In this document: piece after piece, positions 1 through 4,291 of the stretch
How positions within the stretch are numbered: position 1 is the stretch's first letter
Layout: every line of letters starts with the position of its first letter
Origin: Tannerella sp.
GTDB lineage: Bacteria; Bacteroidota; Bacteroidia; Bacteroidales; Tannerellaceae
Reading direction: 5' to 3'
DNA: 5,146 bases
Assembly (NCBI GenBank): GCA_031263835.1
Contig: JAISEZ010000177.1
Location: forward strand, 1-5,146
Program-made: the position numbers and the translations under genes
The notes under the pieces: generated by a model
The model's database searches: none
Told to the model about the DNA's origin: nothing
What the model saw: the letters and a program-made list of their open reading frames with translations, nothing else

Positions 1-80
1 TTTCGACTTTCAATTTCGAAGTATGGGCATCAAAGATCCTACCGTACCGTTTAACATGGCGGACACTGCCTTTTAGTTAA
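1..80. other. Ambiguous stretch, possibly the 3' end of an upstream gene
   Basis: All three forward frames are open from the window edge and close at 52-54 (TAA), 74-76 (TAG) and 78-80 (TAA). One of them may be the tail of a gene that starts outside the window. The frame starting at base 2 ends in ...VPFNMADTAF and the frame starting at base 3 ends in ...LTWRTLPFS. I recognise neither, and 25 codons are too few to choose by codon use. The stretch could equally be non-coding. Confidence 0.2.
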
Positions 81-93
81 AGTAACGGCAGGA

Positions 94-125
94 TTTGGTA
101 AATTGCAGGTGAACATTTAATTTTG
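94..125 (+). promoter_or_regulatory. Candidate Bacteroidetes-type promoter for the HU-like gene
   Basis: TTTG at 94-97 and TAATTTTG at 118-125 match the -33 (TTTG) and -7 (TAnnTTTG) elements of the Bacteroidetes housekeeping promoter, with a 20-nt spacer. The spacer equals that of the candidate upstream of the rhamnosidase. Transcription would start near 130-133, giving a leader of about 140 nt before the ATG at 271. The start site would fall inside the palindrome at 127-158. The match is by eye; no other good -7 element was seen up to 270. Confidence 0.5.
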
Positions 126-185
126 TGACCTGCATCTCATTAGCGTGAGATGCAGGTCTTGATTGGGTGAGACCTGCGTCTCATT
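105..185. repeat. Palindrome and flanking half-sites (GACCTGCATCTCA family), possible operator
   Basis: GACCTGCATCTCA at 127-139 is perfectly inverted at 146-158, a 13-bp stem with a 6-nt loop (TTAGCG). The same motif recurs in direct orientation at 171-185 with one change (GACCTGCGTCTCATT against GACCTGCATCTCATT at 127-141, 14 of 15 identical). A short inverted core, GCAGGT, lies at 105-110. The copy at 171-185 also sits in a small hairpin, TGAGAC (168-173) with GTCTCA (178-183). The main palindrome overlaps the start site predicted from the promoter at 94-125, so a repressor or activator operator is a reasonable inference. No T-run follows, so it is a poor intrinsic terminator. Confidence 0.6.
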
Positions 186-270
186 TGTGATAGAAAGTGA
201 AGTATGGATTAATTTCTACTGTGAAACAGACTAATAGACAGTATGGAATGATATAAAAGAAAGGGACAGT

Positions 271-675
271 ATGAGCATTTATTATCGACTGGACGGACTG
301 ACGGACAATCTGAATCCGGAAGGGAGCAGGAAGCGGGGGTTGTTTCCGCGCATCATCAGAAAGAAAACCGTTTCGTTACGGGAGCTATGCGAGCTGGCGG
401 CCGCAGGTACGACGTTCAACGTCTTTGAACTGGAAAGCGCCGGGCGGTTGCTAATCAGCGAAATTATCGATCAACTGAGTGATGGAAACAATGTTTGTCT
501 GGATGATTTCGGCACGTTTTCCCTGAGCGCCGAGGCTATCCGCCCGGCACAGGATGAGTACGATATTCGCGCCGAATCCATCCGCGTGAAAAAGGTGGTC
601 TTCAAAACATCGAAACGCCTGATGTCAAGAATGAAATACGTTGTATTCAAACGGAAACCGAAACAGAAAACGTAA
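271..675 (+). CDS. HU-family (HU-like, Bacteroidetes-type) DNA-binding protein
   Basis: This 134-residue protein belongs to the HU/IHF-like nucleoid proteins and should bind and bend DNA in the cytoplasm. The start MSIYYRLDG, a basic stretch near residues 19-32 (SRKRGLFPRIIRKK), a helical dimerization segment at about 33-72, the turn LDDFGTFSL at 77-85, and AESIRVKKVVFKTSKRL at 101-117 follow the layout I know from the 'histone-like, HU-related' proteins common in Bacteroidetes. These are longer than the roughly 90 residues of classical HU. The tail (MKYVVFKRKPKQKT) is strongly basic. The ATG at 271 follows a purine-rich AAAGGGA at 260-266, and the start resembles that of family members. The gene stands alone, with a promoter candidate at 94-125 and an inverted-repeat hairpin 4 nt after its stop. 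Family assignment is firm; its target DNA is unknown. Such genes often lie near mobile or variable regions. Confidence 0.85.
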   Translation: MSIYYRLDGLTDNLNPEGSRKRGLFPRIIRKKTVSLRELCELAAAGTTFNVFELESAGRLLISEIIDQLSDGNNVCLDDFGTFSLSAEAIRPAQDEYDIRAESIRVKKVVFKTSKRLMSRMKYVVFKRKPKQKT

Positions 676-679
676 ATAA

Positions 680-764
680 TTAGTGGTTAGTGGTTAATGG
701 TTAATGGTTAGCATCGGGAACGGGTTTTCTCACTAACCATTAATCATTAACCGTTAATCATTAA
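680..764. repeat. Inverted heptad-repeat hairpin directly after the HU-like gene, possible terminator
   Basis: The left arm at 680-711 is four and a half tandem heptads of the form TTAGTGG/TTAATGG. The right arm at 733-764 is the reverse complement type (CATTAAT/CATTAAC). The 32-nt arms match at 27 positions, and each of the other five is a G opposite T, so an RNA copy could pair along the whole length with G-U wobbles. The loop is 21 nt (712-732). The element starts 4 nt after the stop codon. Eleven T lie at 781-791, 16 nt beyond the stem, too far for a textbook intrinsic terminator. A role in transcript ending or 3'-end protection is inference. Confidence 0.75.
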
Positions 765-807
765 ATGAAGAGGTTTGGTCTTTTTTTTTTTGCAGAAATG
801 CGATGCC

Positions 808-835
808 GTAGAGACGCGATGCATCGCGTCTCTAC
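808..835. repeat. Perfect 28-bp palindrome, GAGACGCGATG family
   Basis: The half GTAGAGACGCGATG at 808-821 is followed with no spacer by its exact reverse complement at 822-835. The core recurs at 1040-1064. Because it has no loop, it looks more like a dispersed DNA repeat or protein-binding palindrome than an RNA hairpin. Similar GTAGAGACG-type palindromes are familiar to me as dispersed intergenic repeats in several bacterial phyla; that is from memory and not checked. Confidence 0.8.
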
Positions 836-852
836 ATTGTGTCTCCACCATT

Positions 853-899
853 GCAGGCAAACCCGGGCAGGGCAGTTTTGTTTGCCTGCGATGCAGGCA
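853..899. repeat. Two mutually exclusive hairpins
   Basis: GCAGGCAAAC at 853-862 is perfectly inverted at 880-889 (10 bp, 17-nt loop). The right arm also overlaps a second hairpin, TGCCTGC (883-889) with GCAGGCA (893-899) and a 3-nt loop. Both cannot form at once. No gene follows closely, so a regulatory switch is unlikely; a decayed or duplicated repeat arm is simpler. Confidence 0.55.
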
Positions 900-925
900 G
901 AGGGATGTGTTTACGGCTTCTATTA

Positions 926-972
926 CAGTATCCTGAGGATACTGCCTAGCTAGATACGCTCCCTCCGGGAGC
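926..972. repeat. Two small perfect hairpins with 3-nt loops
   Basis: CAGTATCC (926-933) pairs with GGATACTG (937-944) across TGA. GCTCCC (958-963) pairs with GGGAGC (967-972) across TCC. The 8-bp palindrome CTAGCTAG (946-953) lies between them. No T-run follows either hairpin. The spacing suggests further palindromic modules of the mosaic spacer; function is unknown. Confidence 0.5.
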
Positions 973-994
973 AGCCGCACGACGAACCTGCCCG

Positions 995-1019
995 CTATTA
1001 TCTACTAACTGTTTTTTTT
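995..1019. repeat. Heptad-repeat remnant followed by eight T
   Basis: CTATTAT CTACTAA at 995-1008 is two heptads of the right-arm type, closest to the CTACTAA array at 4221-4248 and not to the CATTAAT arrays nearby. A run of eight T follows at 1012-1019. No matching left arm of the TTAGTAG type was seen in this spacer, so it may be a relic of an earlier cassette. Confidence 0.45.
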
Positions 1020-1039
1020 ACCGGGACGCGACGCGGATT

Positions 1040-1064
1040 GAGACGCGATGCATTGCGTCTCTAC
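1040..1064. repeat. Second copy of the GAGACGCGATG palindrome
   Basis: This matches 811-835 at 24 of 25 positions; the one change (C to T, at 1054) breaks perfect symmetry. The palindromic core is 1040-1061. The two copies are about 230 bp apart in the same spacer, so they belong to one repeat family. Confidence 0.7.
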
Positions 1065-1068
1065 GGCG

Positions 1069-1122
1069 GCGGTGTTTTCGGCAATCCCGAACACAGGAAT
1101 AGACCGTATGGAAAAACACCGC
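1069..1122. repeat. 10-bp inverted repeat around a 34-nt loop
   Basis: GCGGTGTTTT at 1069-1078 is perfectly inverted as AAAACACCGC at 1113-1122. A short TTCGG/CCGAA pair (1077-1081 with 1087-1091) overlaps the left arm. The element sits directly between the palindrome copy at 1040-1064 and the long palindrome at 1127-1217. I recognise no function. Confidence 0.5.
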
Positions 1123-1126
1123 AGCC

Positions 1127-1217
1127 CCGCCGCCCGTCACTGCGAGGAACGAAGCAGTCCAGCAAGCCACGCTGTTTGTCTGGATTGCTTCGCTGCGCTC
1201 GCAAGGACGGGCGGCGG
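1127..1217. repeat. Long imperfect palindrome, TTGCGAGG...CTCGCAA dispersed-repeat type
   Basis: The outer arms 1127-1146 and 1198-1217 match at 18 of 20 positions (CCGCCGCCCGTC and ACTGCGAG with their complements). Further in, CGAAGCAGTCCAG pairs with CTGGATTGCTTCG except for one G-T pair. The loop lies around 1163-1179. The wording (TGCGAGGAACGAAGCA..., TGGATTGCTTCGCTGCGCTCGCAA) is that of a palindromic repeat I know from intergenic regions of many unrelated bacteria. Its frames often appear as false small proteins reading LRGTKQS or CERSEAIQ, which this copy also produces. It is a non-coding dispersed repeat, possibly mobilised in trans; no transposase is present here. Confidence 0.75.
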
Positions 1218-1226
1218 AGACGGCGG

Positions 1227-1266
1227 CATTAATCACTAATCATTAATCACTAATCACTAACCACTA
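1227..1266. repeat. Heptad array CAYTAAY, right boundary of the spacer
   Basis: Five heptads in a row (CATTAAT, CACTAAT, CATTAAT, CACTAAT, CACTAAC) plus CACTA fill this array. It is inverted relative to the array right after the HU-like gene. Bases 1236-1266 match the reverse complement of 681-711 at 27 of 31 positions, and the outermost 12 bp (TAGTGGTTAGTG at 681-692, CACTAACCACTA at 1255-1266) match perfectly. It ends 17 bp before the rhamnosidase promoter. Confidence 0.75.
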
Positions 1267-1283
1267 TTTTTGTTTCCGTTTTC

Positions 1284-1314
1284 TTGTATATATCCGCCTG
1301 TATTTGTAGCTTTG
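1284..1314 (+). promoter_or_regulatory. Bacteroidetes-type promoter for the rhamnosidase gene
   Basis: TTG at 1284-1286 and TAGCTTTG at 1307-1314 fit the -33 and -7 (TAnnTTTG) elements, with a 20-nt spacer. Transcription would start near 1319-1322, leaving a short leader of about 27 nt that is T-rich and lacks a Shine-Dalgarno sequence, as is common in this phylum. The gene therefore appears to have its own promoter, separate from the HU-like gene. Confidence 0.6.
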
Positions 1315-1347
1315 TGCGGTTTTTGATTAATTTTTTTTATTACACTT

Positions 1348-4047
1348 ATGAGAACGATTGCATGGTTGTGTCTTTTACTGGGCACACTTTCTGCGTATGC
1401 AGATGAAATGAATAATGTTGCCGAAAGTCGCGTAACGCCGGCTGATTTGCTGTGCGAATACCGGACAAATCCGCTGGGCGTCGATACGGAAACGCCGCGG
1501 TTCAGCTGGACGCTTTCCGATTCGGACTGTGTTCGCGGGCAAAAACAGACGGCTTACCGGATACTTGTGGCGAGCGATTCCATACGGCTGTCGCGGGAAC
1601 AGGCTGACGTCTGGGACAGTGACAGAGTTGTGTCCGCACAGTCCGTACTGGTTCCGTTTGGCGGGCAAGAACTGTTTTCCAGCCGGAAATATTACTGGAA
1701 AGTACAGGTGTATGATAAAAACGGCGCGCCTTCCGCATGGAGCGAACCGGCCTGTTTTGTGACCGGGCTGCTACATGCAGACGGCTGGCGCGGCTCGTGG
1801 TGGATACGGCATTCCGATGCACCGGAAGGAAAGCATATCTGGTTTCGGAAGAAATTCAGTCTTCCGGCGCCGGTGCGTTCCGCGTTTATCCACGTGGCTT
1901 CCGCCGGCTATCATGAACTGTACGTGAACGGCCGGAAAGCGGATGAGCGTGTGCTGGCGCCGGCGCTGACACGCCTTTCCAAAAGAGTAATGTATGTCAC
2001 GTATGACCTCTCGCACCTGCTGGAGGCCGGCGAAAACGTCATTGCCCTGTGGCAGGCGCCGGGATGGGCGAATTTTGAATTTTTCAATCTGCCTTCCTGT
2101 CTGCGGGTGCAGCTTGACAGCGAAACCCTCGACGGCAAAACATTCAGGGTCTCTTCCGATAATGACTGGCGGTGTGCCGTCAGCAACAGCGAAAACCTCT
2201 ACGCCATCATGAGCTTTGACCATAACGCCGGCGAACGGATAGATGCCCGTGCATACGTTCCCGGCTGGAATCGGAAGGATTTCGATGACACATCGTGGGC
2301 GCATCCGAAATACGTGGATTTTCCGGCGGAATTGTGTGCGCATACCATCGACCCGACGCGCGTTATCGACACGCTCAAGCCGTTACAAATCACGGGCGAC
2401 GGGCCTTACCGGATTGATTTGGGACGGAATTTCACCGGCTGGGTCGACCTCGAAATGAGTGGCCTGTCAGCCGGCGATACGGTGATTCTCAAAGTCTCCA
2501 ACGAGCCGCAGCAAACAATGAATTTTAATCAGCAGAACATCTATATTGCTTCCGGCGCAGCCGGTGAGCGCTTTTGCAACCGCTTCAATTATATGGCGGG
2601 ACGCTACGTCACCGTTGAGGGCCTGAAACGGCCTCCCCGCCCGGAAGAGATTACCGGTTACGCACTTTCTACGGCGCTCCGGCGCACGGGAAACTTTACC
2701 TCCTCCAACCGTCTGTTTAATCAGATTTACGAAATGGACTTATGGACATTTCTTGCCAATACGACCGAAGGTTTCACGGCCGACTGCCCGCACCGTGAAC
2801 GGCAGGGATACGGCGAAGTGGCCTTTGCGACGGCCTGGGGGATTGGCCTGCCCAACTTCCGCACCGGCGACTTCTATACCAAGGTCGTGCGCGACTGGAC
2901 AGACGTGCAGGAACCCAACGGCTGGATTCATCATACGGCCCCTCAGGTCAACAGGCATTACGGTGGAGTGATGTGGAGCAGCGCCGGCCTGAATGTCGGC
3001 TGGGAACATTATATACATTATGGCGACAGACAGGTGCTGGAGCTTATCTATCCCTCGGCCCGGCGCTGGCTGGAGTTTCTTCATGCACACACGAAAGACG
3101 GTATACTGACCGCTTATAACGAGCACTGGGGACGTTTCCTCGGCGACTGGGCGGCGCCGGAGCAGCGGTCGGAACGGGGCGATTCGCCGCAGGCCGTTCT
3201 GTTCAACAACTGCGTATATGCCATGAATCTGGAGACGACGGTGAAGATTGCAGAACTGCTGGGTCATTCATCCGACGCCGCGCTGTACGCTAACCGGCTT
3301 GCTGCATTGAAGGCCCGCGTGCACGAGACCTTTTTCAATCCCGAAACAAATACCTATTCCGACGGTTTTCAGGTGCATCAGGCTTTTCCGCTGCTCACGG
3401 GAATCACCCCCGAAAACCTGCGTCCCGCCGTGCTGAAACATTTCGGGAAGGAGTTCGGTGAAATTCATCCGTATTTTGATATGGGGAGTTCGGGATTGCC
3501 CGTACTGCTTCATTTTCTGGTCGACCATCCCGAATATGGCGCAACGGCAGCCGGCTATCTTGCCAAAACGACCGAGCCGAGCTATGGCTATTTCATCCGG
3601 CGCGGCGAAACGACGTGGCCGGAGTATTGGAATGTGGACGTTCCGAGCCGCATTCATACATGTTACACCGGTATTGCTTCGTGGTTCGTCAAGAGCCTGT
3701 GCGGGATTCAGCCGGATGCTGCCCGTCCGGGTTATCAGTCGTTTATCATCCGTCCCGCAGTGGTTTCCGAAGCTACCTTCGCGGAAGCCTCCGTCGAATC
3801 GCCCTACGGACGCATTGACAGCCGCTGGGAACGGAAAAAGAAGAAGGTGGAACTGTCCGTTACGGTGCCGCCCAACGCAACAGCTACGGTCTATATCCCC
3901 GCCCGCCGTTCCGAAGGCATCACCGAAAGCGGCGTCGATATCCGGAAAGTCCCCGGCGTCGTGTGGAAAGGCATGGAGGGCGATTATGCGGTTGTATCCG
4001 TAGAGGCCGGGAAATATACATTCGTTTCATCCTTTGAAGTAAAATAA
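1348..4047 (+). CDS. Secreted alpha-L-rhamnosidase, glycoside hydrolase family 78 type
   Basis: This 899-residue enzyme should release terminal alpha-L-rhamnose from plant polysaccharide or glycosides by the inverting GH78 mechanism. A signal peptide (MRTIAWLCLLLGTLSAYA, cut after residue 18; no lipobox) points to the periplasm. Domains in order: fibronectin/Ig-like sandwich (about 30-140), rhamnosidase N-terminal lectin-like domain (about 160-310), second sandwich with GPYRIDLGRNFTGWV (352-366), alpha/alpha-barrel (about 445-790) and C-terminal sandwich (about 790-899). The barrel carries TADCPHRER (477-485), GRFLGDW (595-601) and TTWPEYW (755-761). D479, E484 and E490 are the likely acid-side residues, E759 the likely base, and H770 lies in the usual SxxH position. 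The common GWTGD segment reads GYGE here (487-490). Length is normal for the family. Its stop lies 2 nt before the inverted-repeat cassette. Substrate linkage cannot be read from sequence. Confidence 0.92.
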   Translation: MRTIAWLCLLLGTLSAYADEMNNVAESRVTPADLLCEYRTNPLGVDTETPRFSWTLSDSDCVRGQKQTAYRILVASDSIRLSREQADVWDSDRVVSAQSVLVPFGGQELFSSRKYYWKVQVYDKNGAPSAWSEPACFVTGLLHADGWRGSWWIRHSDAPEGKHIWFRKKFSLPAPVRSAFIHVASAGYHELYVNGRKADERVLAPALTRLSKRVMYVTYDLSHLLEAGENVIALWQAPGWANFEFFNLPSCLRVQLDSETLDGKTFRVSSDNDWRCAVSNSENLYAIMSFDHNAGERIDARAYVPGWNRKDFDDTSWAHPKYVDFPAELCAHTIDPTRVIDTLKPLQITGDGPYRIDLGRNFTGWVDLEMSGLSAGDTVILKVSNEPQQTMNFNQQNIYIASGAAGERFCNRFNYMAGRYVTVEGLKRPPRPEEITGYALSTALRRTGNFTSSNRLFNQIYEMDLWTFLANTTEGFTADCPHRERQGYGEVAFATAWGIGLPNFRTGDFYTKVVRDWTDVQEPNGWIHHTAPQVNRHYGGVMWSSAGLNVGWEHYIHYGDRQVLELIYPSARRWLEFLHAHTKDGILTAYNEHWGRFLGDWAAPEQRSERGDSPQAVLFNNCVYAMNLETTVKIAELLGHSSDAALYANRLAALKARVHETFFNPETNTYSDGFQVHQAFPLLTGITPENLRPAVLKHFGKEFGEIHPYFDMGSSGLPVLLHFLVDHPEYGATAAGYLAKTTEPSYGYFIRRGETTWPEYWNVDVPSRIHTCYTGIASWFVKSLCGIQPDAARPGYQSFIIRPAVVSEATFAEASVESPYGRIDSRWERKKKKVELSVTVPPNATATVYIPARRSEGITESGVDIRKVPGVVWKGMEGDYAVVSVEAGKYTFVSSFEVK

Positions 4048-4049
4048 AA

Positions 4050-4272
4050 TATGCGAATCGGTAGTCGGTAGTCAGTAGTTAGTAGATAGTAGTTAGTAGT
4101 TAGTAGAATGGATACATCAGTTCATATACAAAATCGAATGGCCCCGGCAGATGGAGATATGCGGCTTTTCCGCCGGCTGCCCGCCTGTACGGGCGAAAAA
4201 CGGGCGAAAGCATTTCGCCCCTACTAACTACTATCTACTAACTACTAACTACCGATTCTACCGGTTCGCATA
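4050..4272. repeat. Inverted heptad-repeat cassette with 50-position arms
   Basis: The left arm is TATGCGAA (4050-4057) and seven heptads (4058-4106): TCGGTAG twice, TCAGTAG, TTAGTAG, ATAGTAG, TTAGTAG twice. The right arm (4221-4272) is the mirror: CTACTAA, CTACTAT, CTACTAA twice, CTACCGA, two extra T, CTACCGG, then TTCGCATA. Bases 4050-4099 pair with the right arm with one T-G pair, one mismatch and a 2-nt bulge. The odd heptad ATAGTAG (4086-4092) pairs exactly with CTACTAT (4228-4234). The 121-nt interior holds its own palindromes. The element fills the spacer from 2 nt after the rhamnosidase stop to 19 nt before the next start. Function is unknown. Confidence 0.85.
4161..4220. repeat. Palindromes inside the cassette (GGGCGAAA family)
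   Basis: GGGCGAAA (4202-4209) pairs with TTTCGCCC (4213-4220) over a 3-nt loop and abuts the right heptad arm. A second left half, GGGCGAAA (4191-4198), lies 11 nt upstream and could compete for the same right half. Upstream, CGCC (4182-4185) can pair with GGCG (4192-4195), and GCGG (4161-4164) with CCGC (4170-4173). No T-run follows. These look like separate small palindromic modules enclosed by the heptad arms. Confidence 0.6.
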
Positions 4273-4291
4273 AAACATAATCTATTTTTAT

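Larger units (their letters stand above)
676..1347. other. Gene-free spacer made of palindromic repeats
   Basis: This 672-bp spacer holds no gene I can support. From left to right it contains an inverted heptad-repeat hairpin (680-764), a run of eleven T (781-791), a 28-bp perfect palindrome (808-835), overlapping hairpins (853-899), two small hairpins (926-972), a heptad remnant with T8 (995-1019), a second copy of the 28-bp palindrome's core (1040-1064), an inverted repeat (1069-1122), a roughly 90-bp dispersed-type palindrome (1127-1217), a heptad array (1227-1266) and the rhamnosidase promoter (1284-1314). Short open frames here on both strands are translations of these repeats. Confidence 0.8.

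Noticed and set aside
764..791. Classical intrinsic terminator made by the 680-764 stem and the T11 run
   Set aside because: The T-run starts 16 nt after the stem, and the stem base is AT-rich, so the textbook form is not met; kept only as a possible role.
747..1239. Small open frames of 62-77 codons on both strands in the spacer
   Set aside because: They run through palindromes and heptad arrays, overlap each other, and yield repeat-derived peptides (MHRVST, CERSEAIQ, LRGTKQS). They have no start context or family likeness.
1348..1404. Lipoprotein signal in the rhamnosidase (Cys at residue 8)
   Set aside because: Residues before C8 (IAWL) do not form a lipobox, and a normal signal peptidase I site (AYA) follows at 16-18.
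1771..2343. Antisense open frame of 190 codons inside the rhamnosidase gene
   Set aside because: It lies wholly inside a well-supported GH78 gene on the other strand, and its translation resembles nothing I know. GC-rich third positions commonly open such frames.
2740..3267. Antisense open frame of 175 codons inside the rhamnosidase gene
   Set aside because: It covers the barrel region that holds the conserved catalytic segment of the sense gene; it is a shadow frame.
3458..4003. Forward open frame of 181 codons in another frame of the rhamnosidase gene
   Set aside because: It overlaps the conserved C-terminal part of the enzyme, and its translation is rich in Arg, Ser and Pro as expected for an off-frame reading.
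4058..4264. Heptad arrays taken as a CRISPR array or phage attachment site
   Set aside because: The units are 7 bp without unique spacers, the arms are inverted, and no cas or integrase gene is present.
4050..4272. Insertion sequence or MITE with terminal inverted repeats
   Set aside because: No transposase frame is present and no target-site duplication is visible outside the arms. A MITE cannot be fully excluded, but the tandem-heptad arms are not typical of one.
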